In this document: positions 32,765-42,283 of the stretch, one piece after another | Numbering within the stretch: position 1 is the stretch's first letter | How the letters are laid out: every line of letters begins with the position of its first letter | Assembly (NCBI GenBank): GCA_902516065.1 | Contig: CABXXB010000002.1 | Location: 1-58,059, forward strand | Origin: an uncultured Pelagibacteraceae bacterium | GTDB taxonomy: Bacteria > Pseudomonadota > Alphaproteobacteria > Pelagibacterales > Pelagibacteraceae | DNA: 58,059 nt | Direction: 5' to 3' | Translations under genes and position numbers: made by a program | The notes under the pieces: model-generated | The model's database searches: none | The model's input: the letters and a program-made list of their open reading frames with translations, nothing else | Told to the model about the DNA's origin: nothing

Positions 32765-34541
32765 TAAGAGATTTTTGTTGCTTCATGTCAGTTTTTTTAA
32801 TCCCCGCAACTCTAACGGGTTTTTTCATTGCATCTCTTCTAAATGGTTCGCCAAGCTCTTGATTTAGAATTACTTCAATAAAAGTTGTAATGCCTTTCTT
32901 TTGATCTTCACAAGATTTTTTAATAGCTGCTGTAGTTTCTTCCATTGTTCTAACTGTTACACCTTTTAAACCACAAGCATCTGCCACCTTTGCATAACTT
33001 AATTCTGGGTCAAGCTCAGTACCAATAAAATTATTATCATACCATAAAGTAGTATTTCTTTTTTCAGCACCCCATTGATAATTTCTAAAAATAACCATTG
33101 AAATTGCAGGCCATTCTTCTCTAGCACACGAACTCATTTCATTCATGCTAATACCAAAAGCACCGTCACCTGCAAAACCTATTACCGGGGTATCAGGGCA
33201 ACCAATTTTTGCTCCAAGTATTGAGGGAAAACCATAACCACAAGGACCAAATAATCCTGGTGCTAAATATTTTCTTCCTTTTTCAAATGTAGGGTAAGCA
33301 TTTCCAATTGCACAATTGTTTCCGATATCACTTGAAATGATTACATCATCAGGCATTCCTGCTTGAATGGCTCTCCAAGCTTGCCTAGGAGACATTCTGT
33401 CAGCATCTCTTTTTCTTGCTTCTTCATTCCAGACTGTACCTTTGTCATCTTCCTCATGATCTAAACTTGATAATTTTTGTAACCAAGCAGATTTAGTTTG
33501 ATGAATAATATCTTTTCTTTTTTGTCTATCTGTATCTCCTGCTGTTGGTGCTAGTTGGGCTAATAATTGTTGAGCAACTAATTTAGCATCTCCACAAATT
33601 CCAACTGTAACTTTTTTAGTTAAACCAATTCTATCAGAGTTCATATCGACTTGGATAATGCTCGCATCTTTTGGCCAATAATCCATACCATAGCCAGGTA
33701 AAGTTGAAAAAGGATTAAGTCTTGTTCCTAATGCTAATACAACATCAGCTTTTTGAATTAATTCCATTCCAGCTTTAGAACCGTTGTATCCTAATGGCCC
33801 TGCAGCTAAAGGGTGGCTTCCTGGGAAACTATCATTGTGTTGATAACCAGAACAAACTGGTGCATCTAATTTTTCGGCAAGTCTTTTGCATTCTTCTATT
33901 GCTCCACCAATTACAACTCCTGCACCAGATAAAATTACTGGAAACTTTGCTTTAGATAATAAATTTGCAGCTTTCTTTATTGCATCAACACCGCCTGCTT
34001 GTCTTTCTAGTCTAACAATCGGAGGTAAATCTATATCAATAACTTGAGTCCAATAATCTCTTGGGACATTTATTTGAGCTGGTGCCGATCCTCTTATAGC
34101 TTTTTCAATAACTCTATTTAAAACTTCTGCCATTCTTGAAGGATCTCTAACTTCTTCTTGGTAACAAACCATATCTTTAAACAAATTCATTTGTTCAACT
34201 TCTTGGAAACCACCTTGACCCATAGTTTTATTTGCAGCTTGTGGCGTAACTAATAAAAGAGGTGTATGGTTCCAATATGCAGTTTTAATTGGTGTTACTA
34301 ATCCTGTAATTCCTGGACCGTTTTGTGCAATAACCATTGACATTTTTCCAGTGGCTCTTGTGTAACCATCTGCAATTAAACCACCATTAGTTTCATGAGC
34401 AACATCCCAAAAAGTAATACCTGCATCGGGAAAAATATCTGAGATAGGCATAAATGCTGATCCGATAATTCCAAAAGCATGTTCAATGCCGTGCATTTGT
34501 AGTACTTTTACAAAAGCTTCTTCTGTTGTCATTTTTGTCAT
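32757..34541 (-). CDS. xsc: Sulfoacetaldehyde acetyltransferase
   Basis: MTTEEAFVKVLQMHGIEHAFGIIGSAFMPISDIFPDAGITFWD...TPQAANKTMGQGGFQEVEQMNLFKDMVCYQEEVRDPSRMAEVLNRV, closely resembling alphaproteobacterial Xsc; ThDP-enzyme architecture. Confidence 0.93.
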   Translation of the reverse strand: MTKMTTEEAFVKVLQMHGIEHAFGIIGSAFMPISDIFPDAGITFWDVAHETNGGLIADGYTRATGKMSMVIAQNGPGITGLVTPIKTAYWNHTPLLLVTPQAANKTMGQGGFQEVEQMNLFKDMVCYQEEVRDPSRMAEVLNRVIEKAIRGSAPAQINVPRDYWTQVIDIDLPPIVRLERQAGGVDAIKKAANLLSKAKFPVILSGAGVVIGGAIEECKRLAEKLDAPVCSGYQHNDSFPGSHPLAAGPLGYNGSKAGMELIQKADVVLALGTRLNPFSTLPGYGMDYWPKDASIIQVDMNSDRIGLTKKVTVGICGDAKLVAQQLLAQLAPTAGDTDRQKRKDIIHQTKSAWLQKLSSLDHEEDDKGTVWNEEARKRDADRMSPRQAWRAIQAGMPDDVIISSDIGNNCAIGNAYPTFEKGRKYLAPGLFGPCGYGFPSILGAKIGCPDTPVIGFAGDGAFGISMNEMSSCAREEWPAISMVIFRNYQWGAEKRNTTLWYDNNFIGTELDPELSYAKVADACGLKGVTVRTMEETTAAIKKSCEDQKKGITTFIEVILNQELGEPFRRDAMKKPVRVAGIKKTDMKQQKSLNG

Positions 34542-34651
34542 AAACTAAAACCTCTCTAAAATGTAATTTAAGTGTTTATAAAATTCGTTTGTTAATCTCA
34601 GCGATTAATATATAAGATTTTACAAATTTCAAATAAACAAATCGACACGAT

Positions 34652-34936
34652 ATGGCAACAGATATTATTATTCATGATAAAAAAGACAATGTAGGGGTGG
34701 TTGTTATTGAAAAAATTACTCCAAAACAGGACTGTGCTTGTTGGATAATGGAGGATGATAGTTCTACAAATATTCAATCAATGGATGAAATCCCTCTAGG
34801 CCACAAAATAGCTATGGTTGATCTTAATGAGGGAGATACTATCCTAAAATATGGTCATGATATTGGTAAAGTAGTAAAATCAATAAAAAAAGGTGAGCAT
34901 GTACATGTTCATAATGTAAAGACAAAGAAGTGGTAA
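34652..34936 (+). CDS. suyA: (2R)-sulfolactate sulfo-lyase subunit alpha (SAF domain)
   Basis: SAF/UxaA-N-like; [28 protein letters not shown]; followed by SuyB. Confidence 0.85.
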   Translation: MATDIIIHDKKDNVGVVVIEKITPKQDCACWIMEDDSSTNIQSMDEIPLGHKIAMVDLNEGDTILKYGHDIGKVVKSIKKGEHVHVHNVKTKKW

Positions 34937-36108
34937 AAAATATGGAAATCCCAAAAAGTTTTTTAGGTTATAAAAGAGAAAATGGAAGAGCTGGCACAAG
35001 AAATCACGTAATTATCTTACCTGTTGATGATATTTCAAATGCTTGCGCTGAAGCAGTAGCAAATAACATTAAAGGAACAATAGCTCTACCTCATTCATAT
35101 GGGAGATTACAATTTGGAGCTGACTTAGAATTACATTTTAGAACTATGATAGGTACAGGATGTAATCCTAATGTAGCCGCTGTTATAGTTATTGGAATTG
35201 AACCTAAATGGACTAAAAGAATTGTTGATGGAATTGCAAAAACTGGAAAGCCAGTTGAGGGTTTTCATATTGAGCGAACTGGAGACATTGGAACTACAAT
35301 GAAAGCTTCTAAAAAAGCTCAAGAATTTGTGATGTGGGCATCTGAAAAACAAAGAGAGGAATGTCCTATTAGTGATCTTTGGATATCAGTTAAATGTGGA
35401 GAGTCTGATACTACATCTGGTCTAGCATCAAACCCAACTGTAGGAAATCTTATGGATAAACTTGAGCCCTTAGGAGTACATTTGTGTTTTGGTGAAACTT
35501 CTGAACTTACTGGTGCTGAAAAAGTTTGTGCGACAAGAGGTGCTACAGAAGAAGCTTCAGATAAATTTATGAAAACATGGAATGACTACAATGATTTTAT
35601 CTTAAAAGAAGCAACAGATGATTTATCTGAGAGCCAGCCTACTGCAGGTAATATTGCTGGTGGTTTAACAACTATTGAAGAAAAAGCTTTTGGTAATTTT
35701 CAAAAAATTGGAAGTTGTAAATTTATAGATGTATTAGAACCAGCCGAAGAGCCAAAAAAAGGAAAAGGTTTATACTTTATGGATACTTCATCTGCAGCTG
35801 CAGAATGTGTAACTCTTCAGGCCGCTGCGGGTTTTAATATTCATTTGTTTCCAACAGGACAAGGAAATATTGTTGGAAATCCTATTGAACCAGTGATCAA
35901 ATTAACTGCAAATCCATTAACAGTTAAAGGAATGGGTGAGCATATAGATTGCGATGTTTCTAAAATTCTATCAAGAGAAATGAACTTATCAGAAGCTGGC
36001 GACGAACTAATTAAAACAACTTTAAGGGTAGCAAACGGAAGATTGACTTGTGCAGAGGCTTTAGGTCACAAAGAATTTGTGATGACTAAACTTTACAGAA
36101 GTGCATAA
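34930..36108 (+). CDS. suyB: (2R)-sulfolactate sulfo-lyase subunit beta
   Basis: [79 protein letters not shown]...[10 protein letters not shown]; resembles SuyB more than altronate dehydratase. Confidence 0.87.
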   Translation: MVKNMEIPKSFLGYKRENGRAGTRNHVIILPVDDISNACAEAVANNIKGTIALPHSYGRLQFGADLELHFRTMIGTGCNPNVAAVIVIGIEPKWTKRIVDGIAKTGKPVEGFHIERTGDIGTTMKASKKAQEFVMWASEKQREECPISDLWISVKCGESDTTSGLASNPTVGNLMDKLEPLGVHLCFGETSELTGAEKVCATRGATEEASDKFMKTWNDYNDFILKEATDDLSESQPTAGNIAGGLTTIEEKAFGNFQKIGSCKFIDVLEPAEEPKKGKGLYFMDTSSAAAECVTLQAAAGFNIHLFPTGQGNIVGNPIEPVIKLTANPLTVKGMGEHIDCDVSKILSREMNLSEAGDELIKTTLRVANGRLTCAEALGHKEFVMTKLYRSA

Positions 36109-36119
36109 GTTGAAAACCA

Positions 36120-37205
36120 GTGCCAATTAAATTTCAATCTATTAAAGTAGTTATTCCTGGTGTTATTTTAGCATTGGTTTTTTGTTTATTTTCTCAAGGT
36201 ATAAATAATTTATTAGCTATAGAAATATTTGGTACACCTAAAAGTCCAATTTCAACTGTTTTAATTGCAATATTACTTGGCATATTGATGGGTAACGCAT
36301 TCACTCCAAGGCCTGGTATGATGATTGGCTTAGATTTTACTCAACAATATATTTTAAAGTTAGGAATAATTTTTTTAGGAATTAGATTAAGTTTTGCTGA
36401 TTTCATTAAGTTTGGAGCAATCGCAATACCCTTAATAATATTTTGTATAATAGGTGTATTAATTCTAATTAAACTCCTTATCAAGAAAGTACCTATCTCT
36501 TCAAAAATGTCATATTTAATAGCAATTGGAACAAGTGTATGTGGAGCGACAGCCATAGTTGCAACTGCACCAGTTATAAATGCAAAGAAATCGGAAGTTG
36601 CATATGCGATAGCAAATATTACTTTGTTTGGTGTAATTGCAATGCTTATTTATCCTTATTTTGCTGAATGGTATTTTGGCAATGAGTCTTTGAAAGCTGG
36701 TTTGTTTTTAGGAACCTCAATTCACGAAACTTCTCAAGTTGCGGCTGCAGGACTTATTTATGATCAGCAATTTAATAGTCCCGAAACACTAAATGTTGCA
36801 ACAGTAACAAAACTTATTAGAAATACTTTTTTAGTAATAATGATCCCACTATTTGCTTTTCTTTATAATAGAGGGGAAATAAAAGGTTATAAGTACTCTA
36901 TTTTAAATATTTTTCCTTACTTTGTGTTGGGTTTTATTGGAATGATAATAGTAAGAAATTTAGGTGATCAATTATTCTCAATAGATAGTGATAATTATTT
37001 TATTTGGAACAAATTTATAGATTATCTTAAAATGTTGGCGACAGTTTTTTTAACAATGGCGATGGCAGCAGTAGGTATTTCAATAAACTTAAATGAGTTA
37101 AAATCAATGGGCTATAAACCTTTCATTGTAGGTTTAATTGCTGCTATTACTGTTGGTTTTATAAGCCTTCTTTATATTGAGACTTTAAGTAATTTTTTAA
37201 TTTAA
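36120..37205 (+). CDS. YeiH/UPF0324-family putative sulfate/sulfite exporter
   Basis: GTG start; ~10 TM; LGIIFLGIRLSF...GTSVCGATAIVATAPVI...GLFLGTSIHETSQVAAAG. Confidence 0.85.
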   Translation: MPIKFQSIKVVIPGVILALVFCLFSQGINNLLAIEIFGTPKSPISTVLIAILLGILMGNAFTPRPGMMIGLDFTQQYILKLGIIFLGIRLSFADFIKFGAIAIPLIIFCIIGVLILIKLLIKKVPISSKMSYLIAIGTSVCGATAIVATAPVINAKKSEVAYAIANITLFGVIAMLIYPYFAEWYFGNESLKAGLFLGTSIHETSQVAAAGLIYDQQFNSPETLNVATVTKLIRNTFLVIMIPLFAFLYNRGEIKGYKYSILNIFPYFVLGFIGMIIVRNLGDQLFSIDSDNYFIWNKFIDYLKMLATVFLTMAMAAVGISINLNELKSMGYKPFIVGLIAAITVGFISLLYIETLSNFLI

Positions 37206-38281
37206 GATTTTATAAAAATCTTTTTCTTAAATTTAGATACAAATCTTCTCAGAAAAGCTGCCGCAACTCCTAAAAAAACAGCAAACATAATTGAAAATAA
37301 TCCATAGAAGAATGGCATGTCCATAGAAAATTCTTTAATAAATTTGGAAAAGAAATTTAAATCTTGATCCATTATTTTCACAGTTTCATTCCGAATTTCG
37401 TCTGCAAAAAAAGTATCATAAGCAATTACTATACCAACAATTAATAACAAAATTGCAAGAAGAGCTTTAAGTCCAGAGCTATCAATCTGTTCTCCAAGTT
37501 TCTGACCAACTTGAACTCCAACTATTGATCCTACTACCAGCATAACTACTAACATCAAATCTATTGAGCCATAATTAATAGAGTGTAGAAAAGTAACTAT
37601 TACACTTACAAAGATAGTTACAAATAAAGAGGTGCCTGGAACTAATTTTGTAGGCATTTTAATTATATAAATCATTGCAGGCACTAAAATAAAAGCGCCA
37701 CCTATACCCATTATAGCAGCTATAAAACCTACAACTAATCCAATTATAATCGGCGTAAAAATACTCTCGTATAATTTTGATTTAGGAAATCTCATTCTAA
37801 ATGGAAGTCCATGTATCCAATAATGAACATGTAGTTTTTTTCTTTCAGCAAGATTTTTTTTTGCCTTATCAATTTCTCCAAGACTTTCCACCAACATTAG
37901 AGTACCAATAATTGCAAGTATATACATGTAAGCTAAGGAAATAACTGTATCTATTTTTCCAATTCCTTTAAAATAAGTAAAAGTATAAATACCTAAAGCA
38001 GTTCCAATTGAACCACCAATTACAATCATAAAACCCATTTTATAATCTAAAGTATTTTTTAAATAATGAGTTGTAGATCCTGATACTGAAGTTGCCAAAA
38101 TATTATTTGCTTCATTAGCAACTGCATAAGCAGGAGGTACTCCCATAAAAATTAAGAACGGCGTCATTAAAAAACCACCTCCGACACCAAATAGACCTGA
38201 GAGAACTCCAACTATTGCACTTAATAAAAGTATTTCAACAGGATTAACAAATACTTGAGCTATTGGTAAAAATACTTCCAT
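37202..38281 (-). CDS. TauE/SafE (TSUP) family putative sulfite/sulfonate exporter
   Basis: VGVLSGLFGVGGGFLMTPFLIFMGVPPAYAVA and VGFIAAIMGIGGAFILVPAMIYIIKMPT duplicated TSUP motifs. Confidence 0.87.
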   Translation of the reverse strand: MEVFLPIAQVFVNPVEILLLSAIVGVLSGLFGVGGGFLMTPFLIFMGVPPAYAVANEANNILATSVSGSTTHYLKNTLDYKMGFMIVIGGSIGTALGIYTFTYFKGIGKIDTVISLAYMYILAIIGTLMLVESLGEIDKAKKNLAERKKLHVHYWIHGLPFRMRFPKSKLYESIFTPIIIGLVVGFIAAIMGIGGAFILVPAMIYIIKMPTKLVPGTSLFVTIFVSVIVTFLHSINYGSIDLMLVVMLVVGSIVGVQVGQKLGEQIDSSGLKALLAILLLIVGIVIAYDTFFADEIRNETVKIMDQDLNFFSKFIKEFSMDMPFFYGLFSIMFAVFLGVAAAFLRRFVSKFKKKIFIKS

Positions 38282-38356
38282 AAAAATATATATTTCAATA
38301 TTGATTATTACTCATATATATAGATGTCAACAACGATATAGATAAATAATTTTCAA

Positions 38357-39328
38357 ATGAAAAAAGTTCTCATAACTGGAGCGAATGGTTATATAGGGAA
38401 ATGTCTATATTATTTTCTTAAAAAAAATTTTAAAGTAATTGGAATTGATAAAATAAAATCAGAAGAAAAAAATATTATTCAATGCAATATTCTTAATAAA
38501 AAGAAATTAGATAAAGTTATTAAAAGTGAAAAACCTGAGATAATAGTTCATCTGGCTGCTCAATCTCTTGTTGATGAAACTATTAATAAGAAAAAATATT
38601 ACGATAATAATGATAAAGCCACCAAAAGTTTATTGGAAATAATTAAAAAAAATAAGATCAAAAAAATTATTTTTTCTAGTACTGCGGCTATTTATAAACA
38701 AAGCTCCAAACCATTAAAAGAAAATTCAAAAATAAAATCATTAAGTACGTACGCAAAAACAAAATTAATGTGTGAAAAAAAAATACAAAATGAAAAAAAT
38801 ATAAAATTTGTTATTTTGAGATTTTTTAATGTGTGCTCAGCACTAGATCGTCCTGTAATTGGAGAATTTCATAATCCTGAAACTCATTTAATCCCAACTA
38901 TTGTTTATAAAGCTATGCATAATAAAAAGATTTTTATATATGGAGAAAATTTTAACACCTTTGACGGAACCTGTATTAGAGATTATATCCATATTAAAGA
39001 TATTTGTTCAGCAATTGAAAAATCAATTAATTATATATCTAAAAATAATCGATCCAATATATTTAACATTGGTAATAATAAAGGATTATCTAATAAAGAA
39101 ATTGTTAATCATGTAAGAAGTAAGTTGAAAAAAAATTTAATTCTTAAATATGTAAAAAAAAGAAAAGGTGATGTATCAAAACTCGTATGTAATTCTAACA
39201 AAGTAAAAAAAGTATTGGGATGGAATGCCAAAAACTCTAATATAAAAAAAATTGTGAATGATGAAATAAAATGGATTAATAAAATTAATAAAGCAGGATT
39301 AAAACGTAAATTTAAAAATTATTTATAA
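38357..39328 (+). CDS. NAD-dependent sugar epimerase (UDP-glucose 4-epimerase-like)
   Basis: VLITGANGYIGKCLYYFLKK, Ser-Tyr-Lys (SSTAAIY...YAKTK), RDYIHIKDIC. Confidence 0.85.
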   Translation: MKKVLITGANGYIGKCLYYFLKKNFKVIGIDKIKSEEKNIIQCNILNKKKLDKVIKSEKPEIIVHLAAQSLVDETINKKKYYDNNDKATKSLLEIIKKNKIKKIIFSSTAAIYKQSSKPLKENSKIKSLSTYAKTKLMCEKKIQNEKNIKFVILRFFNVCSALDRPVIGEFHNPETHLIPTIVYKAMHNKKIFIYGENFNTFDGTCIRDYIHIKDICSAIEKSINYISKNNRSNIFNIGNNKGLSNKEIVNHVRSKLKKNLILKYVKKRKGDVSKLVCNSNKVKKVLGWNAKNSNIKKIVNDEIKWINKINKAGLKRKFKNYL

Positions 39329-39348
39329 TAAAGCTTAATGGTATTCAA

Positions 39349-39510
39349 TTAATTAAATGATATAAAAGTGCCTACAAGAATTGCACTCCAATAGGCTGAC
39401 AATAAAAATACTACCCCTGTCTTAAATTTGTTTTTTTTTATTTCAGATGGTAATTTTTTTATTATTTCTGGCATGTAATTCGTGAATACACCCAGAATAA
39501 AAATTGTCAA
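39349..39510 (-). CDS. Putative small membrane protein downstream of aprA cluster
   Basis: TTG start at 39510: (M)TIFILGVFTNYMPEIIKKLPSEIKKNKFKTGVVFLLSAYWSAILVGTFISFN (ATG alternative at 39474); two hydrophobic segments. Confidence 0.4.
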   Translation of the reverse strand: MTIFILGVFTNYMPEIIKKLPSEIKKNKFKTGVVFLLSAYWSAILVGTFISFN

Positions 39511-39543
39511 ACTATAATTGAATTTATATGAAATATTTTTAGA

Positions 39544-39894
39544 CTAATAAATTGTAGCTCCAAAGACCTTTATCTGTCCATCCTCCACCCCTAAAACTAA
39601 TCTACCCAAAAACTCTCCAGGAATTTTCTTATTAGTTTGTTTTATAAGAACTGTAATATGATCTCCTCTTCTTAGGGTTCCAAACGGCTCATAAGTTTCA
39701 TTTAAATTGGTTATTAGTTCATTATTAGCCCATTGTTTACCAAGCTCTACCTCATTTGCTCCAAAAAGCATTTGGGTTGAAAAATCTCGAGTAAATCCTC
39801 CGTAATCTTTAAGGTTTGATGACCTTACCAAATTTTCCCAAAATGGTTTGCCAATTTCAAATATCTCATTGTCTAATTTAGATAACAAATCCAT
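39544..39894 (-). CDS. Conserved-looking hypothetical protein downstream of aprA
   Basis: Intact 116-aa ORF 28 bp after aprA, same strand; no family recognised. Confidence 0.7.
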   Translation of the reverse strand: MDLLSKLDNEIFEIGKPFWENLVRSSNLKDYGGFTRDFSTQMLFGANEVELGKQWANNELITNLNETYEPFGTLRRGDHITVLIKQTNKKIPGEFLGRLVLGVEDGQIKVFGATIY

Positions 39895-39922
39895 AGACGT
39901 TTATTACTCTTATTTGATTATG

Positions 39923-41782
39923 TTAAGAAGCTTTTTTCTTCTCTTTTTCATCCACGATATGATAAACAGGGACTTTTTCCATTGTAAACTTACCAGTCTT
40001 AGGATCTCTTCTTGAAACTGTTAAACAATGCCAATTATCATCATCTAGTTTCATAAAGTCACCTCTATAATAGTATCCAGGCCATCTTGTTTCTTCTCTA
40101 AACATAGTATGTTCTGTTACACACTGAGAAGTAAGAGCTCTGTGTTTAAGTTCCCAGGCTCTCATAAGTTGGTGGTAATCCTCTGCACCAACATTTTCAA
40201 GATCTTCCTCTAACCAAGCTAAAAGTTCCAAACCACGTCTAAGCATGTTTGCATTAGTCATATAATTATTTGCAATTCCACCTACATATTCATCCATTAT
40301 TCTTTGTAATCTTTGAAGACCTTGAATTGGAGAAATATAACTAGGTGAAACAGTCCCTCCAGTTATTTCATTTTGAGCAACTGTGTAATTCTCAAGGGGT
40401 TTATAGATTTTTGTTTTAAAATCTTCACATTGTTTATCAGTTACATTAATTCCGTTTGCTTTTTGATCTTCAATATACTTAACAGCTGCTTTAGCGGCTA
40501 ATCTACCTTCAGTAAAAGAGCCAGAAGAAAATTTATGTGCACTTCCTCCTACTGTATCTCCAGCTCCAAATAGTCCATCAATTGTGAGCATTCTGTTATA
40601 ACCCCAGAAATATTCTGGAGGAGACAAATCTTCTGGTCCACTTACCCACGCTCCTGAACACGTTGCGTGAGAACCCATTACATATGGCTCTGACGTTGTA
40701 AGTTCAGGATTTGTATATTTTGGATCTATATTTTGTGAAGCCCAAACAACTGCTTGACCAACAGTCATTCCTAAGAAATTTTCCCATCCTACAGTTTCTA
40801 GATGAGGATCTTGAAAGGCTTCAGTAGTAACCATATGTATTGGTCCACCACCTGCCATTGTCTCTTGAATAAATGCATGGTTTCTTAAACAAGTTGGGGT
40901 TGGATGATGATCTATATATTCACCTACTAATTCTTTAGTTTGATCATACCATTTTTTCTCGTAATTTTCTCCATTTGCATTTTGAGTATAAGTTTTTAAA
41001 TGTAAAAAATAAGCTCCTACTGGTCCATAACCATCTTTAAATCTACACAACACAATTCTATTTTCCATTTGGGTCATTTTAGCTCCAGCAGCAATTGGTA
41101 ATGCATAAGCAGAACCATTACTCCAAGGAGCGTACCAAGTTCTTCCCATTCCTTCACCCACTGCTCTAGGTTTAAAAATATGTGACGCTCCACCAGCAGC
41201 AACTATTACAGTTTTTGATCTAAAAACATGAAAATCTCCAGTTCTCATGTTAAACCCAACAGCACCACCTACTCTATTTTCTTGATCTTCATCCATTAAA
41301 AGATGAGTTATCATTATTCTGTTATAAATTTTATCTGCAGATTTTTTAGCAGCTTCAGCAACAATTGGCTTATAACTTTCGCCATGAATCATTATCTGCC
41401 ATTTACCTTCTCTTAAATATCTACCTGTCTCTTCATTCTTCATCATCGGAAGACCCCATTCATCAAACATATGAACTGTTGAGTCTACATGACGAGCCAT
41501 GTCATAACCTAGATCTTCTCTTACCATTCCCATCAAATCATTTCTTGCGTATCTTACATGGTCTTCTGGTTGATTTTCGCCCCATTGCATCCCCATGTAG
41601 CAATTTATTGCATAAAGACCCTGCGCTACTGCTCCACTTCTATCAATATTGGCTTTTTCAACACAAATAATTTTCATGTCTCTTCCCCAGTGTCTTGCTT
41701 CAAATGTAGCACCAGTACCGGCCATACCACCGCCAACTACTAAAACATCACAGTCTTCATAATGAGTTTTATGTCTCGCCAT
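39923..41782 (-). CDS. aprA: Adenylylsulfate reductase subunit alpha
   Basis: DVLVVGGGMAGTGATFEARHWGRD, FAD motifs, HPTPTCLRNHAFIQETMAGGGPIHMVT, characteristic AprA sequence. Confidence 0.96.
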   Translation of the reverse strand: MARHKTHYEDCDVLVVGGGMAGTGATFEARHWGRDMKIICVEKANIDRSGAVAQGLYAINCYMGMQWGENQPEDHVRYARNDLMGMVREDLGYDMARHVDSTVHMFDEWGLPMMKNEETGRYLREGKWQIMIHGESYKPIVAEAAKKSADKIYNRIMITHLLMDEDQENRVGGAVGFNMRTGDFHVFRSKTVIVAAGGASHIFKPRAVGEGMGRTWYAPWSNGSAYALPIAAGAKMTQMENRIVLCRFKDGYGPVGAYFLHLKTYTQNANGENYEKKWYDQTKELVGEYIDHHPTPTCLRNHAFIQETMAGGGPIHMVTTEAFQDPHLETVGWENFLGMTVGQAVVWASQNIDPKYTNPELTTSEPYVMGSHATCSGAWVSGPEDLSPPEYFWGYNRMLTIDGLFGAGDTVGGSAHKFSSGSFTEGRLAAKAAVKYIEDQKANGINVTDKQCEDFKTKIYKPLENYTVAQNEITGGTVSPSYISPIQGLQRLQRIMDEYVGGIANNYMTNANMLRRGLELLAWLEEDLENVGAEDYHQLMRAWELKHRALTSQCVTEHTMFREETRWPGYYYRGDFMKLDDDNWHCLTVSRRDPKTGKFTMEKVPVYHIVDEKEKKKAS

Positions 41783-42252
41783 TAATAATAAACTCCTTTT
41801 TTAAATGAATTTTTAGGAACTACAGGTAATTCTCCATCAATATTAAGACCTTCAGGCTCGGTATATAATCTTTGAGAGTTTAACTCTCCTTGTTTAATTT
41901 TTTCACCATCTGCTAATTTAGGAATAAATTTTCCCCATGGCTTAGTTGTAATTGGAGATACAAAGTCTTTTGTGGTTCCATTTCTAAATTTTATTTTCCA
42001 TGAGATTGTTCCTTTTTCCTCTTCTCTTCTCACTCTTACACTATGACCCATAGGAGCGAAGTCGGCGTAACCTCTAACATCAATAGCATGATTTGGACAA
42101 GCTTTTACACATGAATAACACTCCCAACAAAAATTAGGTTCTATATTTTTCGCTCGTCTAATATTTTCGTCTATGTGCATAATATCTGATGGACAAATAT
42201 CAACACAGTGGCCACAGCCATCGCATCTGGTCATGTATACAAAAGTCGACAT
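41782..42252 (-). CDS. aprB: Adenylylsulfate reductase subunit beta (two 4Fe-4S)
   Basis: CDGCGHCVDICPSDIMHID and CWECYSCVKACPNHAIDVRGY. Confidence 0.96.
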   Translation of the reverse strand: MSTFVYMTRCDGCGHCVDICPSDIMHIDENIRRAKNIEPNFCWECYSCVKACPNHAIDVRGYADFAPMGHSVRVRREEEKGTISWKIKFRNGTTKDFVSPITTKPWGKFIPKLADGEKIKQGELNSQRLYTEPEGLNIDGELPVVPKNSFKKGVYY

Positions 42253-42283
42253 AATTTATTTTTTTCCTTTTCTAGTTATCATA

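Noticed and set aside
32757-34541. Large ThDP enzyme as acetolactate synthase
   Set aside because: N-terminal region and TPQAANKTMGQGGFQEVEQM strongly resemble Xsc; no ilvN/ilvC neighbour.
29267-34541. Saxitoxin or other toxin biosynthesis cluster
   Set aside because: Only the sxtI/J/K-like cassette is present; no sxtA-like polyketide synthase, amidinotransferase or tailoring genes.
34652-36108. SuyA/SuyB as an altronate or galactarate dehydratase pair
   Set aside because: Same superfamily, but the sequence pattern (for example [34 protein letters not shown]) and the neighbouring xsc and exporters fit sulfolactate sulfo-lyase better.
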